56,286 bases of DNA from Chloroflexota bacterium. Its GTDB lineage: Bacteria; Chloroflexota; Anaerolineae; Aggregatilineales; UBA2796. The position numbers were made by a program, and so were the translations under genes. Positions 34,959 to 46,005 of this stretch are shown in pieces (the stretch's first letter is position 1; each line of letters opens with the position of its first letter). The notes under the pieces were generated by a model. That model was not told where the DNA came from, ran no database searches, and saw nothing but the letters and a program-made list of their open reading frames with translations. The DNA lies in contig JAJPHV010000128.1 in assembly GCA_021325095.1 (NCBI GenBank), positions 1 through 56,286 on the forward strand, in the 5' to 3' direction.

Positions 34959-36356
34959 TCACGGAGTGCTATCACTGTGCCGCATGACCTCCTCCCAGAT
35001 GGCGTCCCCCACCTCGCCAACGCCATCCAGGAAGCGGCGGGCCACTGCCAGCATATCCGCCTTGCTGTTGCCCTCGAAGCGCAGTGTAAAAGCGGGTTCC
35101 GTGACGGAGGCGCGCATCAATGCCCAGCCTTCGGGGAACTCCGCCTTCACCCCATCCAGCAGCACCAGCTTTGCGCCCTCGGTCTCGGCATGCGCGGCTG
35201 CTGCCCGGAGCAGAGCTTCCTTCTCGCCCCGGTATTTGATGCGAATGTCGGGCGTGCTGAAATAGGTGGGCAGGTCGGCCAGTGCCCGCGAAATAGGCAT
35301 CCCTGATGCGGCGACCAGCGTGCAGACCAGCAGGGCCGAGTACAGCCCGTCGTCACCGCCGCCCAGCTCGCGGTAAAACAAGTGGCCGCTGTATTCGCCG
35401 CCGAACAGTGCATTGTGTTCCAGCATCGCCGCTTTGATGAAGGTGTGCCCGGACTTTTGCGCAATGGCCGTGCCACCCTGCCGTTCGACAGTTTCCGGCA
35501 CGAGCCTGGACAACTTGAGGTCGTAGACAATGGCGCTGCCCGGCGCTTGCCGCAGCAGTTCCCGCGCCAGCCATGCGATCAGCCGGTCCGAGGGCACGCG
35601 GTGGCCTGCCTCGTCCACCAGACCCACCCGATCCCCATCGCCGTCGAAACCGATCCCGAGCGCTGCCTGCCGCCGCACCACCTCGGCCTGAAGCGCCGCC
35701 AGGTCGTCGGGCCGCGAGATGTCGCTCGAACGGTTCGGGAAACGGCCATCCGGCTCGCCATACAGCACGTCAGCGCTGACGTTCAGCACGTTCAGCACGT
35801 CCGGCAGCACCCAGCCCGTCGCGCCGTTCCCGCAATCCATGACCGTTTTCGGCATGTTTGCTGACAGACCGGCAAAGCGCTTCGCCAGCCAGCCCGCGTA
35901 CTCGTGCCTGACGTCCACGCGCTCAAGGCTGCCCTGCCCCGTCACGAAATCTCCTCGGACGACCAGGTGCTTCAACTGTTCCAATTGTTCCGGCGTGATC
36001 GGCGAAGGGCCAAGCGCGGGCTTGAAGCCGTTCCAGTCGCGTGGGTTGTGCGAAGCCGTGATCATCACGCCCACCGGCACGTCCAGGTGTCGCCGGGCGA
36101 AGTAGTAGCCGGGCGTGGAAAGCTGGCCGAGCGCATAGACGTGTACGCCGCTGTCGGTCAGCCCGCGCGTCAGTGCCTCCATCAGTTCCGGCGTCGAGAG
36201 TCGAAAATCCCCCCCGACAACCGCTTGCCGTGCCTGCGTGTACGTGGCGATGGCACGCCCCACTTTGTAAGCCAGTTCAGGCGTGATCTCGCTGCCGAAT
36301 TCGCCGCGAATGTCACATTCCTTGAACCCGGTCAGAGATAGTTTCGCCGTTTGCAT
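34959..36356 (-). CDS. Phosphomannomutase/phosphoglucomutase
   Basis: The 465-residue enzyme belongs to the alpha-D-phosphohexomutase family that interconverts sugar 1- and 6-phosphates. The phosphoserine is S102 in TASHNP, the Mg loop is D238-D240-D242 in FDGDGDRVG, the sugar-recognition loop is GGEYSGH and the phosphate-binding loop is FEGNSKAD near the C-terminus. All four domains are present, so it should be active; the sugar specificity (mannose or glucose) is not clear. It is a ManB/AlgC-like form. Its start overlaps the 3' end of the FGGY kinase gene by 25 bases on the same strand, so the two are probably cotranscribed. Confidence 0.94.
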   Translation of the reverse strand: MQTAKLSLTGFKECDIRGEFGSEITPELAYKVGRAIATYTQARQAVVGGDFRLSTPELMEALTRGLTDSGVHVYALGQLSTPGYYFARRHLDVPVGVMITASHNPRDWNGFKPALGPSPITPEQLEQLKHLVVRGDFVTGQGSLERVDVRHEYAGWLAKRFAGLSANMPKTVMDCGNGATGWVLPDVLNVLNVSADVLYGEPDGRFPNRSSDISRPDDLAALQAEVVRRQAALGIGFDGDGDRVGLVDEAGHRVPSDRLIAWLARELLRQAPGSAIVYDLKLSRLVPETVERQGGTAIAQKSGHTFIKAAMLEHNALFGGEYSGHLFYRELGGGDDGLYSALLVCTLVAASGMPISRALADLPTYFSTPDIRIKYRGEKEALLRAAAAHAETEGAKLVLLDGVKAEFPEGWALMRASVTEPAFTLRFEGNSKADMLAVARRFLDGVGEVGDAIWEEVMRHSDSTP

Positions 36357-37798
36357 TCTGCCTTCAACTCCGTGAGCTTATCCTGAAGCGGCCCGATCCA
36401 TGCCTGCACGGGCTGCACGATCTCGGCCCGCTGCACCATGTGCGCCTGGGCCGCGCTGACCGATCCGCCATGCCAGGCCCAGCCCGCCGCCAGCAAGGCG
36501 CTGCCCATTGCGGCGTCCGGCTCTCGTGCCACGATCAGCGGGCGGCCCAGCACAGAAGCCAACGTTAGCCCCAGATGTTTGCCGTGCGTGCCCCCACCGG
36601 ACATGAAATATTCGCCGTCCGCCGCCGCGCCCAGTGCCGCCGCTTCCTGCACCGACCAAGCCGTGATCAGCGCGATCCCTTCGACGTAACCCGCGAAAAG
36701 CGCCGCGTCGCTCTCCGCCTTGCCGATCACGAAGCCTTCCGCCGCCGCGCTTACAAACGGCATCCGTTCGCCCTTTCGCACCAGCGGGTAGACAAGCAGC
36801 GAACTCGGTAAACACGCCGACGCCGCCTCGTCCAGCACTGCCAGCCGGTCTGCGCCGAAGGTCTTGACCAGCGCTTCACCGCCGACGTTGCTGGCCCCGC
36901 CCGGCAGCCAGTAGCCGTCTGGATGGCGATGGCAGTACAACCGCCCCTGCGGATCGCGGATCAACTGCTCGGAGACGCCCCGGATGGCGATGGTTGTGCC
37001 AATCGTCAGATTCCAATCGCCCACCGCCTTCGCGCCAGAGGCCAGGAAGGACGCCATGCCATCCGACGCGCCCGCCACAACGGGCGTTCCTGCCACGAGT
37101 CCGGTACTGGCTGCGGCCTGTTCGGACAGTTCGCCGACCTTTTGGCCCGGCCTGAACACCTTTGGAAACTTCGAGAGGGGCAACCCCAGGCGGTGCTCGA
37201 TGAAGTCCGGCCACTGGCTTGTCAGCAGATCGACGCCCGATTTTAGCGCGTTGGAGGTATCGGTGCAGTCGAAATTCCCCGTGAGCTTTCCGACCAGGGT
37301 GTCGGCGGCGTGCAGAAATTTGTGCGTGGCCGTGACCACCTCCGGGCGATGGCGCTGCAACCACAGCAGCTTGACCAGCGAAAAAGCAGGCGGAAAGGTA
37401 TAGCCGAGCCGCCCAATCAGTTCCTCGGCGGCCTTGTTAACTTCGGCTTCCAGCCCGTTAGCACGCCCATCGTTGTACATCAGCGCTGGAATGAGCGCTT
37501 CGCCAGCCGCATCCACGGGTACAAACGTCCCCGACGTGGAATCGACGGCGATGGCGGCTATGTGCGCCGCTGGCAACTGCCGAGCCAGCTCGGATAGGCA
37601 CCGCTCGACGGCTGCCCACCACGCTGTCGCGTCCTGCTCGGCCCAACCCGGTTCTGGCTGGTAGGGAGGCCGGGCAAATTTGTGTTCGGCCCTGGCGACG
37701 ACGCTGCCATCCGGCGCAACCAGGATCGCTTTTGCGCCGCTCGTTCCAACGTCGATTCCGCAGACGACCTCGATATGATTGTGCTGCATCGTGTTCAT
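36332..37798 (-). CDS. FGGY family carbohydrate kinase
   Basis: The protein of about 488 residues matches FGGY sugar kinases such as xylulokinase and gluconokinase. It has the N-terminal phosphate-1 loop CGIDVGTSGAKAILV, the WAEQDATAWW segment, the substrate-binding SVDSTSGTF-like loop, and the C-terminal adenosine-binding region with SGGGTHGKHLGLTLASVLGR. The FGGY signature itself is not an exact match. It phosphorylates a sugar or polyol with ATP; which one is not visible. The start is the ATG at about 37798 (MNTMQ), with a second ATG nine bases on. The longer frame to 37948 lacks family similarity. It is followed with a 25-base overlap by the phosphohexomutase. Confidence 0.9.
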   Translation of the reverse strand: MNTMQHNHIEVVCGIDVGTSGAKAILVAPDGSVVARAEHKFARPPYQPEPGWAEQDATAWWAAVERCLSELARQLPAAHIAAIAVDSTSGTFVPVDAAGEALIPALMYNDGRANGLEAEVNKAAEELIGRLGYTFPPAFSLVKLLWLQRHRPEVVTATHKFLHAADTLVGKLTGNFDCTDTSNALKSGVDLLTSQWPDFIEHRLGLPLSKFPKVFRPGQKVGELSEQAAASTGLVAGTPVVAGASDGMASFLASGAKAVGDWNLTIGTTIAIRGVSEQLIRDPQGRLYCHRHPDGYWLPGGASNVGGEALVKTFGADRLAVLDEAASACLPSSLLVYPLVRKGERMPFVSAAAEGFVIGKAESDAALFAGYVEGIALITAWSVQEAAALGAAADGEYFMSGGGTHGKHLGLTLASVLGRPLIVAREPDAAMGSALLAAGWAWHGGSVSAAQAHMVQRAEIVQPVQAWIGPLQDKLTELKAECKRRNYL

Positions 37799-38158
37799 TG
37801 TGCCTGTTGACGGACCGTCCTGATTACCCGGGCCAAGTATAGCCTTGCTGCGGCGCGCACGGTAATACTTTGGCCCTCCGCGCCGCGAAGCCGCTTCGAG
37901 CCTGAACTGGCCCTGCAATGGCTTCATTGATCCAGCCCTTGCGCTCATGATCGTTTCCCATCAGGCGGAGAGCATTCAGCCTGTTTTAGCTGGCTTGGCT
38001 GCTTCAGCCCGATGCTTTGGCATCCGGGCACTCGCGCTTCCCCAAATTTCCTACACATTTCTCACTTGTGGATTGCCCATCGCAGGGTTAAGATCACCCG
38101 CGATATTTTTGTGGAGTGGCGCTGTAGAGCGCCCTTTCTGTCGCATTGGGTGGGTGGC
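37799..38158. other. Intergenic region between the FGGY kinase and folC, with a small hairpin
   Basis: About 360 bases without a supported gene. A perfect GGCGCT/AGCGCC hairpin with a four-base loop lies at 38118-38133, 26 bases before the folC start. TATACT on the minus strand (37841-37836) is a weak -10 candidate for the kinase gene. Otherwise nothing distinctive is seen. Confidence 0.45.
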
Positions 38159-39538
38159 GTGACTCTAACTTACGACGAAGCACTGGACTATCTATACAGC
38201 CTGATCAACTACGAGGTGCGGCGGCCAGATCGCTATGCTCCCGATGTGGTCAGCCTGGATCGCCCGCGTGCACTGATGGCCGCCTTTGGCGATCCGCAGG
38301 AGACGTACCCGGTGATCCACGTCACGGGGACAAAGGGCAAAGGCTCGGTCAGCGCCATGTGCGCCAGCGTCTTGCAGGCGGCAGGGCTGCGCGTCGGCCT
38401 GTATTCCTCGCCACATTTGCAGGACTTCCGTGAGCGTTTCCGCATCAACAACGAACTGATCGAGCCATCGATCATGGCCTCACTCGTGGAGCGCATCCGT
38501 CCCGTGGTGGAGCGCACGCCCGGCCTGACCTGGTTCGAGGTCACAACGGCCATTGCCTTCCTCTATTTTGCCGAGGCAAAGGTCGATATTGCCGTCATCG
38601 AGGTTGGCCTGGGGGGGCGGCTCGACGCGACGAACATCATCCGTGCGCCGCTTATCTCGACCATCACCAGCCTGAGCTACGACCATATGGCCCTGCTCGG
38701 CAACACGCTGGCCTCGATTGCTTTCGAGAAGGCGGGCATTATTAAACCGAGCATTCCGGTAGTCAGTGCGCCGCAGGATGCCGAGGCACTGGACGTGCTG
38801 GAACGTATCGCCGCCGAGCGCGGCAGCCCGCTGACGCTGGTGGGCCGCGATTACGACTACCGGCTGGAGAGTGCGGATGAGTACGGCCAGTGGTTCACCA
38901 TGAACCGTCACGGCGACGTTCCCAACCGTTACTGGACGCCGCTCCTGGGCGAGCACCAGGCTCTCAACGCGGCGGTAGCCCTGGCGACGCTCGATCACGT
39001 GCGGGCGGCGGGTGTGCCCATCGGCGATGAGGCCATCCGTGCCGGGCTGCGACTGGTCAATTGGCCCGGACGCCTGGAGGTGGTGCGCCGTTCGCCCTGG
39101 CTCGTGCTGGACGTAGCACACAACGCCGCCTCAGCCGAGCGGCTGGCGAACGCGATCACCACGATCTTCAACCCGAATCGCCTGATCCTGATCTTTGGCG
39201 CGTTCACCGACAAAGACGTGCCGGGCATGTTCAGGGCGCTGCTGCCCATCACCTCGCACCTCATCTTGATGCAGGGCCTCAGCCCACGCGCCTTCAGTAC
39301 CGATCAACTGGCCGAGCTGGCACGCGCTTCCGGCTACGCCGGGCCGCTCGAAACCATTCCGGTGGCCTCGGAAGCGCTGGCCCGTGCCGAAGCGCTGGCT
39401 GCGCCCGGCGACCTGATCTGCGCCACCGGGTCGCTGGCCTCGGTGGTCGGCGAACTGCGCGCCATCCTCGGATTAACGCCCGCCAGGGCTGCCTATCTGG
39501 ACGAGGCGGCGGTGCAGGCCATGCAAGGCGTGGCCTGA
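38159..39538 (+). CDS. folC: Folylpolyglutamate synthase/dihydrofolate synthase
   Basis: The 459-residue protein is a Mur-ligase-family enzyme that adds glutamate to folates (and possibly to dihydropteroate). The N-terminal TLTYDEALDYLYSL is followed by the ATP-binding loop VTGTKGKGSVSAM, the SSPHLQDFRERFRIN folate-binding loop, the VGLGGRLDATNI motif, and the C-terminal domain with LVLDVAHNAASAERLA and FGAFTDKDVPGM. I chose the GTG at 38159, which is preceded by GGGTGG; the open frame extends to 38012 but the extra residues do not fit the family. The gene stands alone and lies 118 bases before lon. Confidence 0.94.
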   Translation: MTLTYDEALDYLYSLINYEVRRPDRYAPDVVSLDRPRALMAAFGDPQETYPVIHVTGTKGKGSVSAMCASVLQAAGLRVGLYSSPHLQDFRERFRINNELIEPSIMASLVERIRPVVERTPGLTWFEVTTAIAFLYFAEAKVDIAVIEVGLGGRLDATNIIRAPLISTITSLSYDHMALLGNTLASIAFEKAGIIKPSIPVVSAPQDAEALDVLERIAAERGSPLTLVGRDYDYRLESADEYGQWFTMNRHGDVPNRYWTPLLGEHQALNAAVALATLDHVRAAGVPIGDEAIRAGLRLVNWPGRLEVVRRSPWLVLDVAHNAASAERLANAITTIFNPNRLILIFGAFTDKDVPGMFRALLPITSHLILMQGLSPRAFSTDQLAELARASGYAGPLETIPVASEALARAEALAAPGDLICATGSLASVVGELRAILGLTPARAAYLDEAAVQAMQGVA

Positions 39539-39559
39539 GATGTAGCTTTGCCAACCGGT

Positions 39560-39602
39560 TCCCCACTCCACAGGGTGGAGAGAGAGCCAGGCTTGAGGTA
39601 AA
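39560..39602. repeat. Short intergenic repeat with CTCCAC/GTGGAG hairpin
   Basis: CTCCAC (39566-39571) pairs with GTGGAG (39575-39580), the same stem as at 32470-32485, followed by GCTTGAGGTA. It is a reduced member of the dispersed repeat family and may end folC transcription. Confidence 0.5.
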
Positions 39603-39656
39603 ATAAACTCACCATCACGGCAATACACACTCGTCGTATTGCCAGAAAGACATGCA

Positions 39657-42140
<2,484 letters not shown>

Positions 42141-42146
42141 CCCCAT

Positions 42147-42195
42147 GCAGACACCCCTCTCTGCGAAGCGGAGAGGGGTTGGCGGTGAGGTCAAC
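42147..42195. repeat. Dispersed intergenic repeat with strong hairpin (copy of 32.5 kb)
   Basis: CCCCTCTC (42154-42161) and GAGAGGGG (42171-42178) enclose TGCGAAGCG, a sequence identical to 32510-32534, followed by GGCGGTGAGG. It lies directly after the lon stop codon and probably ends its transcription. Confidence 0.75.
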
Positions 42196-42204
42196 ACCTG
42201 TCCC

Positions 42205-42233
42205 TTGACAACCTAGAACACGTGTGCTACCCT
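42205..42233 (+). promoter_or_regulatory. Promoter candidate upstream of the AlbA_2 protein gene
   Basis: A consensus -35 TTGACA (42205-42210) is followed after 17 bases by TACCCT (42228-42233). The leader to the start at 42418 would be about 180 bases; nothing else is seen there. Confidence 0.45.
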
Positions 42234-42417
42234 ATCATCACGCGGAGTGCCGCTGTCATGGTGGGTTTAACTTTGCGCTGGGTCTGTTTCTGTGCTTCAG
42301 GGATGGTAGATCTCTGCCTTGCTCCGCTAAATTGTTGTGTTCGGTTTCACAAACTTTTCGACCATACAATTGCCTGTTTCGCCTGTTTTTCAGGGCGACT
42401 TTAATTGAGGCGCTCCC

Positions 42418-43752
42418 TTGAGCTACCAAGCCGTCGTCGATACCCTGCCTGCTCAAATCTCGGTGCTTGCCCTGGCGGAAACGCTCGTGGCGATGGCAAA
42501 CAGCCGGGGCGGGGTCCTTCACTTGGTTCTGGGCGACACCCCCATCGAGGATGCGCTGGATCGCGTCCGTGAAGCTTCGTTGCGCGCCGAACCCACCCTC
42601 ATCCTGCCCGTGCCCGTCGTTGACGGTGACTCGCACCTGTTCGTGACCGTGCCGCCTGGCCTGCCGCATGTGTTTGCCGTCGAAGGCCGTTACCTGTTCC
42701 GAGATGGGGACGCGAACCGTCCACTCTCCCCCCGCGAACTGCGCCGCCTGCTCATCGAGCGCGGCGACCTGAGCTATGAGGAGGAAATCGCTCACGGCGC
42801 GACTCTGGACGACCTGGACTGGCCGCAGGTTGAACTTTATGCGCGTCGCCTGGGCGCTGCGGGCCGCGAAACCCCGCAGGCAGTGCTGTTGCGGCGCGGC
42901 TGCCTGCTGCGCCATCACGGCGAGCTGCTCCCGACCAACGCCGGGGTTTTGCTGTTTGGCAAAGACCCGACCCGCTTTGTGCGTGGCGCGCACATCACCG
43001 CGGTGCGCTTCGCCGGAACCGAGATGGGTGATGTGTTCACCCGGCAAGACATCAGCGGCCCGCTGCCCGATCAGATTCGCCGTGCCGAAACCTTTCTGCT
43101 GGATAATCTGCGCCGGGGCGTGCACCTGGGCGCGAGCATGGAACGCGCCGAACAGTTGGAATACCCGATGGAAGCCGCCCGCGAACTGGTGGTTAACGCC
43201 GTCTCGCACCGCGATTACAGCATCCAGGGCGACGGTATCCGTCTGTTCATCTTCGCCGATCATATGGAAGTCATCAGCCCCGGCGGACTGCCCGGCCCCG
43301 TCACGCTGGACAATATCGTCGAGGAACGTTACTCACGAAACTCGATCATTGTGCAGGTACTCTCCGACATGGGGTTCATCGAGCGGCTCGGCTACGGTGT
43401 GGATCGCGTCATCGCGCTCATGCTGGATCGTGGCCTTCCCACGCCGCAGTTTGCCGAGACCGGCGGCGGCTTTCGAGTCAGCCTGTGTAACACGCCGGAG
43501 CCGCAAACCATCGTGCCCGTCGCCGGGGCAAGCATGTATATGGGCGTGGCGCTCAACCCGCGCCAGGAAAGCGCCATCCGGCATCTAACCGAAGGCGGCT
43601 ACAAACGCATCACCAACAGCGATCTGCAAGAACTGTTCCCGGACGTCCACCCAGAAACCCTGCGCCGTGACCTGGCCGATCTGGTCAGCAAAGGGATCCT
43701 CCTCAAACTCGGCCAGAAGCGCGGCTCCTATTACGTGCTGCACAATTCCTAA
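42418..43752 (+). CDS. AlbA_2 (Schlafen-like) domain ATP-binding protein, putative transcriptional regulator
   Basis: The 444-residue protein has an N-terminal AlbA_2 domain (SVLALAETLVAMANSRGGVL and the FVTVPPGLPHVFAVEGRYLF region), a GHKL-type ATPase-like middle (EAARELVVNAVSHRDYSIQG, then RLFIFADHMEVISPGGLP), and a C-terminal winged helix (ESAIRHLTEGGYKRITNSDL through TLRRDLADLVSKGIL). This order matches the COG2865 group annotated as ATP-dependent or transcriptional regulators. The first strands of AlbA_2 seem to be missing. It starts at TTG (42418), with GAGG eight bases upstream. Its stop overlaps the stop of the convergent chlD gene by three bases. The function is unproven. Confidence 0.85.
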   Translation: MSYQAVVDTLPAQISVLALAETLVAMANSRGGVLHLVLGDTPIEDALDRVREASLRAEPTLILPVPVVDGDSHLFVTVPPGLPHVFAVEGRYLFRDGDANRPLSPRELRRLLIERGDLSYEEEIAHGATLDDLDWPQVELYARRLGAAGRETPQAVLLRRGCLLRHHGELLPTNAGVLLFGKDPTRFVRGAHITAVRFAGTEMGDVFTRQDISGPLPDQIRRAETFLLDNLRRGVHLGASMERAEQLEYPMEAARELVVNAVSHRDYSIQGDGIRLFIFADHMEVISPGGLPGPVTLDNIVEERYSRNSIIVQVLSDMGFIERLGYGVDRVIALMLDRGLPTPQFAETGGGFRVSLCNTPEPQTIVPVAGASMYMGVALNPRQESAIRHLTEGGYKRITNSDLQELFPDVHPETLRRDLADLVSKGILLKLGQKRGSYYVLHNS

Positions 43753-45790
43753 TCAAGCTGTTGCTTGACAGTCTGGTACAGCGTCTCGGCCCGCAGATCA
43801 TTCAGGGTGTAGCACGGCCCGCCCAGACGCTCGGCAAGCTGGCGCGCCAGCCCTTGATCGAACGCGGCGTGCTCCATGTTGATGGTGATGTTGCGAATCC
43901 CTTCTTCCTCAAACTGCTCTGCGATGCGGTGCGCTTCTTCTTGGGGCGGCAGGTCGGTCATCGAGACGTTGCCCGCGCCATCCGTCAGCAGGATCATGAG
44001 CGGCATCACGTCGGGGTGCAGCCGCTTCTCCTGGGCAAAGACCTCGAAAGCCAGCATCAATCCTGCCGAAAGCGGCGTCTTGCCGCCAACCGGGATTTCG
44101 GCCAGGGCTTTCTTGGCAAGCACAACGGAGTTGGTGGGCGGCAACACCAGGATCGCCCGGTCTTTCTGGAAGACGATCAGCCCGACGCGATCCCGGCGCT
44201 GGTAGGCATCCGTCAGCAGGGACATGATCGCGCCTTTGGTGGCGTTCATGCGTTCGGCAACGGCCATGCTCCACGACGCATCGACCACGAACAGGATCAG
44301 GTTGGCGGCACGCTTCACCCGGATTTTGCGCTGCAAGTCCTGGTTCTCAATGGCGTAGGCCACCCCCTTATGTTCTCGGCGGCGCTGGAAGGGCGCGGCA
44401 GCGCGGAAGGTAGCGTCGAAGGCGATGTCATCTCGCCTGTCGCCAGCGGGCCGGGCCTGGATGTACCGGCCACGTTTGCGCTCGGTGCGCGTCTGGCTGC
44501 GGCGCCCACTGTCTTTGCGCGTCAACCGATCCAGCGGCGTGTCCAGCCTGCGCGGCGCGAATTCCGCCGTCGTCTCGACCTTTTTCCCGCCCTCCCACCA
44601 GTGGGCGGCACGGTTGTCGAAGACCGACTGCGGCGCGGGTTCGGCGTTGCTCAGGTCGGGCGCTTCTTCGGCCTGTTCCGAGGCTACGGCCTCACTTTTT
44701 TTTTAGCCGAAGACTCCTCGCCGGATGGCGTGGTTTGGGCATTGTCGCCATCGTACTCGCTCTGGATTTGCTCGACGCGCTCCTCCAGGTCGGCCACGCT
44801 GACCTGCGCCTCGTGGAAGGGGCCGCGCTTCAGGCGGTGCGGCAGCGCCAGTTCGGCGGCCAGCATAATGTCGCGGTCATTGATCTGCTGGCGGCCTTGC
44901 AGTGCGGCGTGCGCGCGGGCGGCTTTCAAAATCACCAGGTCGGCGCGGTGTCCGTCGATGTGCAGGCTGCTCGTCAGGTTGGCAATGGTGAACAGGTCGC
45001 GCTCTGTGTACAGCACGTCGTCCACAATTTCCCGCGCTGTTGCGATTTCTCGGCTCAAGGACTGCTCGTTGCTCAACCATTCGGCGCGGAACTTCTCCGG
45101 GTCCTCGTCGTAGCCGATGTGCCGTTGCAAAATCGCCATGCGATCACGGGGATCAACCAGGCTACGCACCTCCACTGACAAGGCGAAACGATCCAGCAGT
45201 TGCGGACGCAAGTCGCCTTCTTCGGGGTTCATCGTGCCCACCAGGATGAACCGGGCCGGATGCTGGAAGCTGATCCCTTCCCGTTCGACCACGTTGATGC
45301 CCATCGCCGCCGAGTCCAGCAGCAGGTCAACCACGTGATCGTCGAGCAGGTTCACCTCGTCCACGTACAGGATGCCCCGATTGGCGGCGGCCAGAACGCC
45401 GGGGTCAAAGTGGCGTTCGCCCTGTTTGATCGCCTTCTCGATGTCGAGCGTGCCGACTACACGATCTTCGGTGGCGCTCACCGGCAAATCGACCACACGA
45501 GTTTGCCGCATGGCAACCGGCAGGGTTTCGCCAGCGGCCACGCGCTCGCGGCATTCGTCACAGTATTGATCGGGGCGGCGCGGGTCGCAGCTAAAGCGGC
45601 AATCCGCCACCACCTCGATCTCGGGAAGTAGGGCTGCCAGCGCGCGGGCGGCAGTGGATTTCGCTGTTCCGCGCTCGCCACGCACCAGAACGCCGCCAAT
45701 ACTCGGATTCACGGCATTCAGAATGAGCGCCCGCTTCATACGCTCCTGTCCAACGATAGCGGTAAATGGATAAACGGATCGTCTTGGCAT
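43749..45790 (-). CDS. chlD: ChlD-type chelatase medium subunit, produced by -1 ribosomal frameshift
   Basis: Read through with one -1 slip at the nine-A run (44704-44696), this encodes 680 residues, the normal ChlD length: an AAA+ domain, an acidic and proline-containing linker (EAVASEQAEEAPDL onward), and a C-terminal vWA domain with an intact metal site in VVDASWSM (DxSxS), GGKTPLSAG and LLTDGAGNVS. No start is needed for the vWA half, since its frame is open from just after the A-run. ChlD with ChlI and a large CobN or ChlH subunit inserts Mg or Co into tetrapyrroles. A family of chlD genes is known to use such a frameshift to make both medium and small subunits. No chlH or cobN lies in the window. 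Confidence 0.85.
44680..44719 (-). promoter_or_regulatory. Programmed -1 frameshift signal of chlD
   Basis: On the coding strand the order is: an internal Shine-Dalgarno-like GAGGAG (44719-44714), nine bases, a run of nine A (44704-44696, read as AAA AAA AAA in zero frame), two bases, and a GAGGC/GCCTC hairpin (44693-44689 and 44684-44680) whose loop and 3' arm contain the zero-frame TAG. The elements match the dnaX-type layout of stimulator, slippery run and downstream structure. Confidence 0.8.
44684..45790 (-). CDS. ChlI-type chelatase small subunit (zero-frame product of chlD)
   Basis: The zero-frame product is 368 residues: an AAA+ ATPase with P-loop VRGERGTAKSTAARAL, a cysteine-containing insert (CRFSCDPRRPDQYCDEC) typical of the ChlI/ChlD group, Walker B ILYVDEVNLLDD, and sensor residues in VGTMNPEEGDLRPQLLDRF. 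It ends with SAKKKVRP and a TAG three codons after the A-run. The ATG at 45790 has AGGT eight bases upstream. It would supply the small subunit from the same mRNA, and no separate chlI gene is in the window. Confidence 0.85.
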   Translation of the reverse strand: MPRRSVYPFTAIVGQERMKRALILNAVNPSIGGVLVRGERGTAKSTAARALAALLPEIEVVADCRFSCDPRRPDQYCDECRERVAAGETLPVAMRQTRVVDLPVSATEDRVVGTLDIEKAIKQGERHFDPGVLAAANRGILYVDEVNLLDDHVVDLLLDSAAMGINVVEREGISFQHPARFILVGTMNPEEGDLRPQLLDRFALSVEVRSLVDPRDRMAILQRHIGYDEDPEKFRAEWLSNEQSLSREIATAREIVDDVLYTERDLFTIANLTSSLHIDGHRADLVILKAARAHAALQGRQQINDRDIMLAAELALPHRLKRGPFHEAQVSVADLEERVEQIQSEYDGDNAQTTPSGEESSAKKKVRP

Positions 45791-45826
45791 CGAGCAACCT
45801 GTTCCACGAAAAGGACAACAGGCTGA

Positions 45827-45832
45827 TTATAC
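45827..45832 (-). promoter_or_regulatory. -10 box of chlD
   Basis: TATAAT on the minus strand (45832-45827) lies 37 bases before the chlD ATG. The -35 position shows nothing close to TTGACA. Confidence 0.4.
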
Positions 45833-45946
45833 CCCTTTTGGTGGGAAAGTTGGACGAGAATTTGAAGGAATCGCACAACCTGGCATCGGAACGGTACTGG
45901 TGCACCACCGCCAATGTTGCGCGTGCCCTGCCTGTCCCGGCGGCGG

Positions 45947-45952
45947 TATAAT
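45947..45952 (+). promoter_or_regulatory. -10 box of the GT39-like gene
   Basis: A perfect TATAAT in GGTATAATAC lies 54 bases before the GTG start at 46006; the -35 region is poor. Confidence 0.4.
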
Positions 45953-46005
45953 ACGCGGCGCAACAGTCCAGTGAACCTGAGTGGAAGGCATCAACCGAGG
46001 AGCCA

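Noticed and set aside
44240..44300. Suspected loss of the metal site in the ChlD vWA domain (DASWSM instead of DASGSM)
   Set aside because: The DxSxS residues are all present; only the variable position differs, so no defect is claimed.
43749..44525. A separate vWA gene starting at 44525
   Set aside because: The frame is open up to the A-run at 44696 and keeps ChlD-like sequence before the supposed start; there is no ribosome-binding site there. It is better explained as the frameshift product of chlD.
45791..46005. A cobalamin riboswitch upstream of chlD
   Set aside because: I looked for conserved B12-box-like sequence in the 215-base divergent gap and found none; only -10 boxes are visible.
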